64,000 bases of DNA from CAZKGE01 sp964636405. GTDB taxonomy: Bacteria > Bacillota > Clostridia > Christensenellales > CAG-138. A program made the position numbers and the translations under genes. Location: positions 25,935 to 89,934 of the forward strand of contig CAZWSI010000006.1 of NCBI GenBank assembly GCA_964636405.1. Direction: 5' to 3'. Under the pieces are notes generated by a model. It was given only the letters and a program-made list of their open reading frames with translations. It did not search any database and was not told the origin of the DNA. Each line of letters opens with the position of its first letter. Position 1 is the stretch's first letter. This document shows positions 1-8,940 of the stretch, one piece after another.

Positions 1-1185
1 GCGCGTGGCAAAGGCTGTCATGCGCAGATAGCCCTCGCCCGCCGCGCCAAAGCCCGCGCCGGGCGTGCCCACGATGTGGAGCTTCTCCAGCAGTTCGTCA
101 AAGAACGCCCAGCTATCGCCGCCCGGCGTTTTCAGCCAGATATAGGGCGCATTTATGCCGCCGTACACGGTGTAGCCCGCCTGGGTCAGACCCTCGCGGA
201 TGATGCGCGCGTTCTCCATATAGTCCGCCACCACGGCCATAATCTGGGCGTAACCCTCGTCGAGCAGGCCCGCCTCCGCACCGCGCTGGGTAATGTACGA
301 CACGCCGTTAAACTTGGTCGCCATGCGGCGCGCCCACATATCGTGCAGCGAAACGCGGTTGCCGAATTCGTCCTTGACGACAAGGCGCCTTGGAACCACG
401 GAATAGGCGCAGCGCGTGCCCGTAAAGCCGGCCGTCTTGGACATGGAGCGGAATTCAATCGCGCACTCCTGCGCGCCCTCAATCTCGTAAATGCTGTGGG
501 GCTTCCCGGGCTCCGTGATGTATGCCTCGTAGGCCGAATCGTAGAGGATCACCGTGCTGTTTTCCCGCGCGTAGTCCACAAAGCGGGCCAAATCGCTCCT
601 GGAAATGGCCGCGCCGGTCGGATTATTCGGGAAGCACAGATAGATCACGTCCACGGGCGTGCGCGGGAGCGCGGGCACAAAGCCGTTTTCCGCCGTCGCG
701 GGGAGGTATACGATCCGCTCATAGCCGCCGCGCGCCTTATCAAAGCGCCCGCTCCGGCCGGACATGACGTTTGTATCCACATATACGGGGTACACGGGAT
801 CGGCCACCGCCACCACGCAGGCGGGCCCAAACAGCTCCTGAATATTGCCCACGTCGCATTTCGCGCCGTCGGAAATAAAGATTTCGTCCTCGGTTAAGGA
901 GACGCCCCGGTCAAGGTAATCCCGCTTTAAAATGGCCTCGCGCAGAAAGGCGTAGCCGTAATCCGGGCCGTAGCCGCGGAAGGTTTCCGCCACGCCCATT
1001 TCGTCTACCGCTTTGTGCATGGCGGCAATGACTGCCGGCACGAGGGGGCGCGTAACGTCGCCGATGCCCATGCGGATGATTTTCGCGTCTGGGTTTGCCT
1101 TCTGAAAAGCGGCCGCGCGCTTGCCGATCTCGGAAAAAAGATAATTCCCCGTCAGCAGACTGTAGTTCCCGTTTGCGATAAACAT
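1..1185 (-). CDS. dapL: LL-diaminopimelate aminotransferase (3' end cut by window edge)
   Basis: PLP-dependent class I/II aminotransferase that converts tetrahydrodipicolinate directly to LL-diaminopimelate, for lysine and peptidoglycan synthesis in the cytoplasm. Translation from ATG at 1185 begins MFIANGNYSLLTGNYLFSE, as in DapL. The PLP lysine lies in SMSKTAGFTGTR, followed by a Gly/Pro-rich C-terminal part ending ...YLRMTAFATR at the edge. The frame is open for all 395 codons; the family is about 400-410 residues, so only the last 10-15 are missing. A GGGGAGG Shine-Dalgarno lies just before the ATG. Having DapL implies the short DAP pathway, common in Clostridia. Confidence is high from motif order. 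Confidence 0.95.
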   Translation of the reverse strand, partial: MFIANGNYSLLTGNYLFSEIGKRAAAFQKANPDAKIIRMGIGDVTRPLVPAVIAAMHKAVDEMGVAETFRGYGPDYGYAFLREAILKRDYLDRGVSLTEDEIFISDGAKCDVGNIQELFGPACVVAVADPVYPVYVDTNVMSGRSGRFDKARGGYERIVYLPATAENGFVPALPRTPVDVIYLCFPNNPTGAAISRSDLARFVDYARENSTVILYDSAYEAYITEPGKPHSIYEIEGAQECAIEFRSMSKTAGFTGTRCAYSVVPRRLVVKDEFGNRVSLHDMWARRMATKFNGVSYITQRGAEAGLLDEGYAQIMAVVADYMENARIIREGLTQAGYTVYGGINAPYIWLKTPGGDSWAFFDELLEKLHIVGTPGAGFGAAGEGYLRMTAFATR

Positions 1186-1216
1186 GCCGTACCTCCCCGC
1201 TTTCACTCAATTAAGA

Positions 1217-1246
1217 ATTATAGCATGTTCATAAAGCGCGTAGCAA
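1217..1246 (-). promoter_or_regulatory. Sigma-A-like promoter of dapL
   Basis: On the minus strand TTGCTA (1246-1241), an 18-nt spacer and TATAAT (1222-1217) preceded by TG (extended -10). It lies about 30 nt upstream of the dapL ATG. The remaining divergent space (1247-1435) holds only a weak TATACT -10 candidate at 1406-1411 for spoIIE and a one-mismatch Spo0A-box-like TTCGACG near 1259; I would not rely on either. Confidence 0.7.
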
Positions 1247-1435
1247 GAAAAAAGCGGTATTCGACGTAATTTATGCGGCTTTTTAAGCGGATTGTGCAGC
1301 TTTGCGAATGAGTGCGGCGCGAGAAGGCGAATGTGGCCGTTTGCCTCTCGCGAATAGCGGTTTTGCGCGGCGCTCAACCGCATTTTTTCGGCATGCGCGC
1401 GTGTCTATACTCATGCGTGGGGGGTCGCAAGCGGA

Positions 1436-3715
1436 ATGGAGAGCATACCAAAGCAACAAAAAACGGGCTTTTTGCCCTATATTCGCCGCCGTGCCTTTCG
1501 CGGTGAGCTGCTCACGCTGTTTTCTGCGGCGCTCATGGGCCGCATCGTGCTTGCAGGAAATGTGATGCCCTTTGGCGTGGGGTATCTTGCGGCGGTCGCC
1601 ATGGCCGGACTCAATCCGCACTATGCCTTTGCGGGCGCGGCCCTGAGCGCGCTGCTTTTCAGCGGCCCGCTGCGCCTGTCGGCGCTCTGCTCGCTCGCGC
1701 TCTTTTACGCGATTTGGCTCGTGTGGAAGCGCTTCCGCGCAAAGTGCGAAGCCCACGAATATCTCTTTTTGCTCTTTGCGGCGCAGACAGCCCTGCTGCC
1801 CATATTCTATGCGGAAAGCTGGCAGCTCGTGCTGCAGGGGCTTGTCTCCATGGGCGTGAGCGTGCTCTCGGCGCTCGTGCTGGGAAACGCGCTCGTCACC
1901 GTGCAAAATCTGGAGAACCGGCAGGTGCTCACTGATTTGGAGCAAATCAGCATCAGCGCCTTTTTCGGCGTTCTGCTGCTAAGCATGACGGACGCGGCGG
2001 CTTACGGCTTTTCGCTGCCGGTTGTGCTGCTGCTGCTGTTTTCCATGGTGGCGGCGCTTGCGCGGGGGATCGCGGGCGTGGCGGTATCGGTGGCCATAGC
2101 AGCCGTGTTGACCATCGGGGGGGAGTTCACGCTCAATTTTGTGGGGAGCCTCGCTGCCTGCACACTCGCGGGCGCGGCGCTGCGCAAAATGGACGCGGTG
2201 GGCGTGGCGGGCGGCTTCTTCGCGTGCTCGCTGCTTGTTGGCACATATGTGTTCAACGCGCCGCACACGATCAATCTGTTCAATTTGGCGCTGGCGGCCG
2301 TGGTTTTTCTCGTGGTGCCGCGCGAGAGGATGCTGGCTGTATGCGGTTGGCTGGACGCGGATAAAAACCGTGAGCGTTACGCCAAAAAGGCCACCGCTCG
2401 CATCCGCGCGCGCACGGCGGGGGAGATGCGGCAGACCGCGCGTGTTTGCCGGGAGCTTTCCAAGCTTTTCCACCCGGAGGAGATCGAGCCCGAGCCCTCC
2501 GACGCGCTGAAGCAATGGACGGCGCAGGCGGCCTACGGCGTGTGCGCGGATTGCCCGCTGCGCGTTTTGTGCTGGCGGGACTACGCGCCCGCGGCCGACA
2601 CGGTGTACGCCACGCTGCAAGCGCATGAGCGCGGGGAGCGCATCCGCATCCGCAAGCCCTTCGATCCATCCTGCAAGCACTTTACTCAAATGGCGGCGGC
2701 CGCCTGGCAGGCGCAGAATCAGTATCTTGTGCAGCACGCCCTGAAAACGCAGACGGGCGCGCAGTACGGCTTTATCGAGCAGGAGCTGGCTGGCATTTCT
2801 GAGGTGCTCGACGCGCTTGCGCGGCGCGTAGCGGAGGATACCTGGATCGACGAGGAGCTCGAGCATCAGATCGTCAAGCGGCTGGACAAGGCGGGCATCC
2901 GCATTTTCGGCTGCGACGCGGCATACCCGGAATCCAAGCTGCAATTGCATGTACGCGTATCCGCGGGCTATTTAACCAACGCCGCGCCCGTGCTCGAGGC
3001 GCTGAGCGGGGTGCTGCGCAGGCCCTTGCGGCTGCTTGGTACACATACCGACGCAAAACAGTGCATATTGGTCATAGAGGAGGCGGAAAAGCTGAGCGCC
3101 GAGCAGGGCGCGGCGGCGGCCGCCATCGCCCAAAGCGACGTGTGCGGCGATACTACGGGCGAGCGGCGTTTGCCCCGGGGCAAGGTGCTCTTCGCGCTCA
3201 GCGACGGCATGGGCGCGGGCGAAACGGCGCGGCTCGAGAGCGAATCAGCCATCCGCATGCTGTTCGACCTCTACAGCATCGGGCTTGCGCGCGACGCGGC
3301 GCTTGCCGGGGTCAACAAGCTCCTTTTGGAGCGAAAGGCGGATATGTATGCCACGCTGGACGCGGTGTACGTGGACCTTGCGTCGGGCAAGGCGGAGTTT
3401 ATCAAGTACGGCGCGCCGCCCACCTTCATTTACCGGGGCAGCAAGCTCCACACCGTGTGCGCGGAGGCGCTGCCTGCGGGCATCCTGCCCGACGCGGTTC
3501 CGGCCGTTTCGACCGCGACCTTGCGACCAAACGACACGGTCATTCTCTTTTCGGACGGCGCGCTGGACGCGCTGGGCGGCCAGACGCAGGCGGCCATCGT
3601 GGACGCGCTTCAAACCACGCGCACAAGCCGCGAGGCGGCGGCAAGGCTTCTTGAGCGTGCACGCGCGCAGGGGCAGGAGGACGATATGACGGTTATGGTC
3701 ATAAAAATCGCATAG
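1436..3715 (+). CDS. spoIIE: Stage II sporulation protein E (membrane PP2C phosphatase)
   Basis: Membrane-bound serine phosphatase that dephosphorylates the anti-anti-sigma factor SpoIIAA at the sporulation septum and so activates sigma-F in the forespore. The 759 residues show a long N-terminal multi-pass region (about residues 25-300, around ten hydrophobic helices), a central cytoplasmic region with a Cys cluster (CADCPLRVLC), and a C-terminal PP2C domain from about residue 570. In it CGDTTGERRL and LFALSDGMGAGE (about 588) carry the metal-binding Asp residues, and EDDMTVMVIK closes the fold. B. subtilis SpoIIE is 827 residues, so size and layout agree. It precedes spoIIGA by 4 nt, suggesting co-expression. 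The ATG lacks a strong Shine-Dalgarno, so the start is only probable. Confidence 0.93.
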   Translation: MESIPKQQKTGFLPYIRRRAFRGELLTLFSAALMGRIVLAGNVMPFGVGYLAAVAMAGLNPHYAFAGAALSALLFSGPLRLSALCSLALFYAIWLVWKRFRAKCEAHEYLFLLFAAQTALLPIFYAESWQLVLQGLVSMGVSVLSALVLGNALVTVQNLENRQVLTDLEQISISAFFGVLLLSMTDAAAYGFSLPVVLLLLFSMVAALARGIAGVAVSVAIAAVLTIGGEFTLNFVGSLAACTLAGAALRKMDAVGVAGGFFACSLLVGTYVFNAPHTINLFNLALAAVVFLVVPRERMLAVCGWLDADKNRERYAKKATARIRARTAGEMRQTARVCRELSKLFHPEEIEPEPSDALKQWTAQAAYGVCADCPLRVLCWRDYAPAADTVYATLQAHERGERIRIRKPFDPSCKHFTQMAAAAWQAQNQYLVQHALKTQTGAQYGFIEQELAGISEVLDALARRVAEDTWIDEELEHQIVKRLDKAGIRIFGCDAAYPESKLQLHVRVSAGYLTNAAPVLEALSGVLRRPLRLLGTHTDAKQCILVIEEAEKLSAEQGAAAAAIAQSDVCGDTTGERRLPRGKVLFALSDGMGAGETARLESESAIRMLFDLYSIGLARDAALAGVNKLLLERKADMYATLDAVYVDLASGKAEFIKYGAPPTFIYRGSKLHTVCAEALPAGILPDAVPAVSTATLRPNDTVILFSDGALDALGGQTQAAIVDALQTTRTSREAAARLLERARAQGQEDDMTVMVIKIA

Positions 3716-3719
3716 CGGC

Positions 3720-4687
3720 ATGCGGGTGAGTGTCGAGCTGTTTTTGCTGGATAATCTGCTCATGGATTATCTCATATTGCGCCTTGCGGCGGTCTTTGCA
3801 AGCGTGCGGCTTCGCGCGCTCCCGGCCCTTTGCGCGGCGGCGGCGGGCGCGGTCTACGCGCTGCTTGCCACGGCGTATGTGCCGACGCTGAATACCCTCG
3901 TTCCCAAGCTCCTGCTGGGGCTTGTCATGGCGCTTCCGCTCGGGCGCGGACGCAGCCGGCGGGCGTATTTGCGGGGCCTTGCGTGCCTGTATCTGGCCGC
4001 GTTTCTTTCGGGGGGCTGGCCTTTGCGCTCACCATGCTTCTTGGCGGCCAGAATAGCGGCGGCGTGCTCTACGGAACGGTTCCGCTCCGCGTCGTGCTGC
4101 TGGCGGCGGCGGGCGCGGCCGGGCTGCCGAGGCTTGTGCGCGGGCTGCTTACGCTTTATCAAAGCCGGACGCGCTTTGTGCCGCTGTGCATCGTGTGCGA
4201 GGATCGGGAAATGCAGCTTACTGCGCTCATTGACAGCGGGAATCTGCTTACCGAGCCGATAAGCGGCCTCCCCGTCGTCGTGGTGCGGCCGGGGCTGCTG
4301 CCCGAGGGCCGCTGGCCGGTGGCCTATACGACGATTGCGGGCGGCGGCATGCTGTATGCTTTGCGGCCAAGGCGCATCGAGGTGCGCACGGGCGGCGTTT
4401 GGACGGAGCTCGACGCGATGGCGGCTTCCGCGCCCATGCCGCTTTCGGGGGCGGACGCGGTCATTGACAGCGCATTATGGATGCAGAGAGGAAGGGAACA
4501 CGATGCTGAAAAAATGGATCGGCCAGATTTTGCGCTGGTACTGCGCGCTTCTGAAAAAACGGGGGAAGCCCGTGTATTACATCCATTCGGGCGAGACGCT
4601 TCCGCCACCATTTCCGAGCGAGGAGGAGCAGAACTGGATTATGCGGCTGGGGCAAGGGGATACGGCGGCGAAGAACGCGCTCATTGA
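3720..4687 (+). pseudogene. spoIIGA: Sigma-E processing peptidase SpoIIGA, interrupted by a frameshift
   Basis: Membrane aspartic protease that cleaves the pro-peptide of sigma-E. The frame starting at ATG 3720 gives the N-terminal membrane half (VELFLLDNLLMDYLILRL...) up to AAFLSGG. The homologous continuation (LAFALTMLLGG, then catalytic LIDSGNLLTEPISGLPVVVV) is in the -1 frame. The switch sits in six G at 4010-4015; a seventh G, or a -1 slip on G GGG GGC, restores S-G-G-L-A-F. The downstream frame has no stop until 4687, running 185 nt into sigE, longer than expected; the conserved C-terminus seems to end near 4480, so a second indel is possible. Catalytic Asp is present. Sequencing error, real mutation and programmed slippage cannot be told apart here. 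Confidence 0.8.
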
Positions 4688-5216
4688 GCACAATTTGCGG
4701 CTCGTGGTGTATATCGCGCGCAAATTTGAAAACACGGGCGTGGGCGTGGAGGATCTTATCTCCATCGGCACCATCGGTCTCATCAAGGCGGTGAGCACCT
4801 TTGACGCGGGTAAAAAGATCAAGCTGGCGACCTATGCCTCGCGCTGCATCGAAAACGAGATTCTCATGTATCTGCGTCGCACAAGCCGCCTGAAGCTGGA
4901 GGTTTCCTTCGACGAGCCGCTCAATGTGGACTGGGACGGCAACGAGCTGTTGCTTTCCGATATCCTCGGTACGGAAAACGACGTCGTCTCGCGCGATCTG
5001 GAGGACGAGGTGGATAAGGAGCTTTTGCGCCTTGCGCTTACCCGGCTTTCACCGAGGGAAAAGACCATAGTGGAGATGCGCTTTGGGCTCAACAACCGGC
5101 CGGAATGCACGCAAAAGCAGGTGGCGGATCAGCTCGGCATCTCACAAAGCTATATTTCGCGCCTTGAAAAGCGCATTATGAAGCGCTTGCAAAAGGAAAT
5201 TGTGCGGATGCAATGA
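4503..5216 (+). CDS. sigE: RNA polymerase sporulation sigma factor sigma-E (pro-form)
   Basis: Early mother-cell sigma factor, made as inactive pro-sigma-E and cleaved by SpoIIGA. ATG at 4503 follows GAGAGGAAGG with good spacing and gives 237 residues. The first ~30 residues are the membrane-associating pro-sequence (MLKKWIGQILRWYCALLKK, then VYYIHSGETLPPP, matching the B. subtilis processing region). Sigma region 2 (LISIGTIGLIKAVSTFD...LATYASRCIENEILMYLRR, about 84-125) and the region 4 helix-turn-helix (KQVADQLGISQSYISRLEKR, about 205-225) are intact. It lies directly after spoIIGA as in other spore formers, but sigG does not follow; the next gene is a convergent lacZ. Confidence 0.96.
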   Translation: MLKKWIGQILRWYCALLKKRGKPVYYIHSGETLPPPFPSEEEQNWIMRLGQGDTAAKNALIEHNLRLVVYIARKFENTGVGVEDLISIGTIGLIKAVSTFDAGKKIKLATYASRCIENEILMYLRRTSRLKLEVSFDEPLNVDWDGNELLLSDILGTENDVVSRDLEDEVDKELLRLALTRLSPREKTIVEMRFGLNNRPECTQKQVADQLGISQSYISRLEKRIMKRLQKEIVRMQ

Positions 5217-5238
5217 CGCCCTTATTCCGCCGCGCGCT

Positions 5239-8200
5239 TTATTCCTCCGCCGACGGCCAAAGCTCGAGCGCGGCCGCATAGCTGGGCGCGTCCAGCCGGT
5301 ACGCGTCCGCAAGCGCCGGGCCGCAGCTATTGCTGCCAAGCCCGCTTTGCGCAAAATCTACGCAGAGCACGGCAGCGTCTTCGCCGCGCAGTTCGTATTC
5401 ATGCGCGGCGCGGGTCAATTCCTCCTGCGCGTACCGGGAAAGATTGAAGGAGAAGGGCGCGTCCGCCGTAACCAGAAGGGTTTTCGCGCCGTCCGTGACG
5501 GCAAGATAGTCGCAGCCGCCCCGCGCGCCGTTTTCCTGCGGGAAAAGATACGGCTCGTAAAGCGCGTCCGCGTCCGCGCGAAAACGCCCAAGCCAGCAGG
5601 CCTGCCGCTTGTCCGGGTAGTTCTCGCCGGGGCCCAGACCGAAATATTCCGCCTCACGCAATGTCTCCGTTAAAAAGAAGCGCAGCCCAAAGCGAGGGAG
5701 CGCGGGCATGTCCGTATTGCGTGCGGCCTTGACGGACACGCGAATATGCCCGTCCGGGAAAACGAGCCAGTCCGCCTCGATGCGGGCGGCCCATTGGAGT
5801 CCTGCCGCGCAAAGCGTGACGGCCGTGCTTACGCGCGCCGTGCCGCTTTCGTGCGCGATGGAGAAGCGCGTGCAGCGCTGCCGCACCCGGTCGTAGCCAG
5901 CCCGCTCCCATTCGAGGCGAAGCGTGCGGTCGTTGTCCGCCGGCGCGCGCCATAGGTTATACAGCGCCGGGCGCGTCATCGTTTCCGCGCCGTCAATCAT
6001 CAGCGAGCGGGGCGTGCCCGTTTCCGAATCGAACGCAAGCGAAAAGCGTTCACCCATTATTACGGCGCGGCCGTTTTCCTCCGTTACGGTAAGCGTGCCG
6101 CCGCCCAGCGCGGCAGGCCTTTGCGCCCGTGCCGTGCGCGCGCCCTTTTCACAGAGCGGAGCTTGATCAAAGCCGAGCAAATGCCCCTCCGGCACGAGCG
6201 GCGTTTCGCACGCGGCAAAATAGCGGAAGGTCGCCGTGCAAACGCCGTCCTCCAGCCTGCGTTCCGGCAGGGCGAGCGTAAAGCGCCCACCGGGCCCTGC
6301 GGCAAGCGCCTCGCCGCAAAACGCGCCCTCCGCAAGCGCCTCGCCGTCGCGCTCGAGTCGGTAGGCAAGGCGAATATCCTGCGCGGGATTTGAAAAGTCG
6401 CGCCGGTTTTCAAAGACAAAGCGCATATGCCGCGCGTCGAAGGCGACAAGCCGCAGCGGCCGAAGCACGTTTTTGTATTCGGCAAGGCCCGTGTGGGCGC
6501 GGCGGTCCGGGTAGACCAGCCCGTCCATGCAAAAGTTCCCGTCGTGCAGCTCCTCGCCGAAATCCCCGCCGTATAGATAGACGGGCCGTCCGTTTTTCGC
6601 GCAGCCCGCGTAAACGGCGTGGTCGCACCACTCCCACACAAAGCCCCCGCAAAACGCGGGAAATGCATCCATAAGCAACGCGTACGCTTCCAAATCGCCC
6701 GGGCCGTTGCCCATGGCGTGCGAATATTCGCAGAGCAGCAGGGGCTTATCCGGGTTGCCGGCAAGGTACGCGCGCACCTCGGCGGGGCTAGGGTACATCC
6801 GGCTGTAGAGATCGAGGCAGGAATAATCCGGCTTGCCCCCCTTGGGCGGATACAGGGCGGATTCGTAGTGCGTCGGGCGCGCAGGGTCGAAGCCCTTTGT
6901 CATGCGCAGCGCGGCTTCCATATTGCGGCCGTAGCCGGATTCGTTGCCCATCGACCAGATGATGACCGAGGGCCGGTTGCAATCGCGCCGGAGCATGCGC
7001 CAAATGCGCGTGAGAACCTGCTTTTCATAGGCAGGATCATCCATAAGCAGAGGAAAAGCGCGGCCGTCGCCATAAAGCGCGTCCACGCCGTGCGTTTCGA
7101 TATCCGCCTCGTCCACCACATAAAAGCCGTATTCGTCGCACAAATCGAGCAGCAGGGGCGAGGGCGGATAGTGCGAAGTGCGGATGGCCGTGATGTTACT
7201 GCTTCGCATCAGCAGCAAATCCTTGCGCATGCGTGCTTCGTCCACGGCATAGCCCACGATTGGGTCGCTGTCGTGCCGGTTTGCGCCGTGCAGCTTGACG
7301 GCGGCGCCGTTGATGCGCAGCGCATGCGTATCGTCGAGCGCAACCGCCCGAATGCCCACGCGCTGGGCGATGTATTCTCCGCCCGCGTGCAGCGCGAGAC
7401 GGTATAGATTCGGCGTTTCCGCGTTCCAAAGCAATGCGTCCGGCACGGAGAGGGAAAAGCGCCCTGCTTCCGCCGTGCCGGAGGCGACTTGCGTCCCGTC
7501 CGGCGCAAAAAGCGCGTATTCCACCGGGCGCGGCTCGCCGTAAAAGCTGTATGAAACATGAATCCGCGCGTCCGCGTCTCCGGCAGGCAGCGCGGTGGTT
7601 ACGGCAAGGTCCTCGATGTGCGAGGCGTCCCGACTCAGCAGGTATACGTCGCGGAAGATGCCCGACATGCGAAGCTTGTCCTGATCCTCAAAATAGCTGC
7701 CGAGGCACCATTTCAGCACCAGCACGCACAGCCGGTTCTTCCCGGGCCGCAGCGCGCCGGTTACGTCGAATTCATGGTTGTCGTGGGATATTTCCGAATA
7801 GCCGATGAAGCGCCCGTTCAGCCACAGGTAAAAGCAGGAATCCACGCCCTCAAGGCACACGGTATAGCGGCGCTTCGCGTCGGGCTCGAGCGTAAAGATG
7901 CGCTCGTACGCGCCGCAGGGATTGTCGAAGGGCACGCGCGGCGGGTCGAAGGGGAAAGGATAGCGCACGTTTGTGTACTGGTGCGCGTCGTAGCCCTGCG
8001 TTTGCCAGCAGGAGGGCACGGGCAGCGCGTCAAAGCCGGAACAGGAAAACCCCTCCTCCCAAAAGGGTTCGTCAAGCGCCCGCACGCTTGGGTAATAGCG
8101 AAAGCGCCATAGCCCGGAAAGCAGGAGAAAGCGGTCTGAGCACGCGCGCGGCCCGGCCGCTCCTTCTGGCGTGGACGCAGGAACAAAGTACGCGCGTGGC

Positions 8201-8256
8201 GGGAGCAGGTTCACGCCGATGACGGCGGGGTCTTCAAAGTAATTTGGGAGCAGCAT
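5239..8256 (-). CDS. lacZ: Beta-galactosidase, glycoside hydrolase family 2
   Basis: Cytoplasmic beta-galactosidase, 1005 residues, close to the E. coli LacZ length (1024). Visible blocks: N-terminal sugar-binding domain (FDALPVPSCWQTQGYDAHQY and YPFPFDPPRVPFDNPCGAYER), Ig-like domains, TIM barrel with acid/base Glu439 in IIWSMGNESGYG and nucleophile Glu510 in LLLCEYSHAMGNGPG, and the C-terminal beta-sandwich with GLGPGENYPDK. There is no signal peptide. ATG 8256 follows AGGAGGCGCACCC. It is the last gene of a leftward run starting at glyS, 42 nt after comF. No sugar permease is adjacent, so lactose or galactoside import must be encoded elsewhere. Confidence 0.96.
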   Translation of the reverse strand: MLLPNYFEDPAVIGVNLLPPRAYFVPASTPEGAAGPRACSDRFLLLSGLWRFRYYPSVRALDEPFWEEGFSCSGFDALPVPSCWQTQGYDAHQYTNVRYPFPFDPPRVPFDNPCGAYERIFTLEPDAKRRYTVCLEGVDSCFYLWLNGRFIGYSEISHDNHEFDVTGALRPGKNRLCVLVLKWCLGSYFEDQDKLRMSGIFRDVYLLSRDASHIEDLAVTTALPAGDADARIHVSYSFYGEPRPVEYALFAPDGTQVASGTAEAGRFSLSVPDALLWNAETPNLYRLALHAGGEYIAQRVGIRAVALDDTHALRINGAAVKLHGANRHDSDPIVGYAVDEARMRKDLLLMRSSNITAIRTSHYPPSPLLLDLCDEYGFYVVDEADIETHGVDALYGDGRAFPLLMDDPAYEKQVLTRIWRMLRRDCNRPSVIIWSMGNESGYGRNMEAALRMTKGFDPARPTHYESALYPPKGGKPDYSCLDLYSRMYPSPAEVRAYLAGNPDKPLLLCEYSHAMGNGPGDLEAYALLMDAFPAFCGGFVWEWCDHAVYAGCAKNGRPVYLYGGDFGEELHDGNFCMDGLVYPDRRAHTGLAEYKNVLRPLRLVAFDARHMRFVFENRRDFSNPAQDIRLAYRLERDGEALAEGAFCGEALAAGPGGRFTLALPERRLEDGVCTATFRYFAACETPLVPEGHLLGFDQAPLCEKGARTARAQRPAALGGGTLTVTEENGRAVIMGERFSLAFDSETGTPRSLMIDGAETMTRPALYNLWRAPADNDRTLRLEWERAGYDRVRQRCTRFSIAHESGTARVSTAVTLCAAGLQWAARIEADWLVFPDGHIRVSVKAARNTDMPALPRFGLRFFLTETLREAEYFGLGPGENYPDKRQACWLGRFRADADALYEPYLFPQENGARGGCDYLAVTDGAKTLLVTADAPFSFNLSRYAQEELTRAAHEYELRGEDAAVLCVDFAQSGLGSNSCGPALADAYRLDAPSYAAALELWPSAEE

Positions 8257-8298
8257 GGGTGCGCCTCCTGATGCTTTTGTCTGCCGGCTTAAAAAACG

Positions 8299-8940
8299 TT
8301 AATTGCTTGCGCAGGCGCTGACCGCGTATACCCTTGCCGCACCCCCCTCGCGCAGCGCGGCGGCGCACGCAAGGAGAGTAGCGCGGGTGGTGGCCACGTC
8401 GTCCACGAGCACCACGCGCAGGCCGGACACGGACGGGCTTGCGCGGAAAGCGCCCTTGAGATTGTCAAGACGCCGCGCGCCGTCCATTTCGGTCTGCGAA
8501 CGCGTGTTTTTCACGCGCGCGAGGAGCTCGATGCGCATGGGCAGCGGAAAGCGCTTTTGCAGCGCGAGAGCCAATATTTCGCTTTGATTATACATGCGCT
8601 TGCGGCGTTTGCGCGGGTGCAGCGGCACGGGCAGCAGGCAGTCCGCCTCCCATTCCGCCGGAATTTCCATATAGGAGGCCAGGAAGTCCGCGAGATAAAG
8701 CGCGCTGCCGTACTTAAAGCGGTGGACGGGCCCCTGTGCCGCCTCGTTGTACACTAGGCCCGCACGGAAGCCGTCGAGTCCGGCCGGGCACGCGGGCGCT
8801 ATGCACAAACGGAGCTTTTCGCGGCACGCGCCGCACAGGCCGTCGTCGCCCAAGAGCGCCTCCTCGTTGCACACGGGACATACGCAGCTTTCGGGATAGA
8901 GCGTGCTGAGCAGAAGGGATACGGGCCTTGTCGCTTTCAA
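8299..8940 (-). CDS. comF: ComF-family phosphoribosyltransferase-like protein
   Basis: ComF-type protein linked to DNA uptake or recombination; exact activity unknown. It has an N-terminal zinc-ribbon-like Cys set (CVCPVCNE ... LCGACREKL, about 19-43) and a C-terminal PRPP-binding loop VVLVDDVATTRATL (about 176-189). I place the start at TTG 8940: it follows GGAAGGAG with an 8-nt spacer and overlaps the recD2 stop in the string TTGA, giving 213 residues beginning MKATRPVSLLLSTLYPESC. An ATG at 8958 is the alternative and has no good Shine-Dalgarno. Translational coupling with recD2 is likely. Confidence 0.88.
   Translation of the reverse strand: MKATRPVSLLLSTLYPESCVCPVCNEEALLGDDGLCGACREKLRLCIAPACPAGLDGFRAGLVYNEAAQGPVHRFKYGSALYLADFLASYMEIPAEWEADCLLPVPLHPRKRRKRMYNQSEILALALQKRFPLPMRIELLARVKNTRSQTEMDGARRLDNLKGAFRASPSVSGLRVVLVDDVATTRATLLACAAALREGGAARVYAVSACASN

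Noticed and set aside
1259..1265. Spo0A box upstream of spoIIE
   Set aside because: One mismatch in a 7-base motif, about 170 nt upstream; too weak to annotate.
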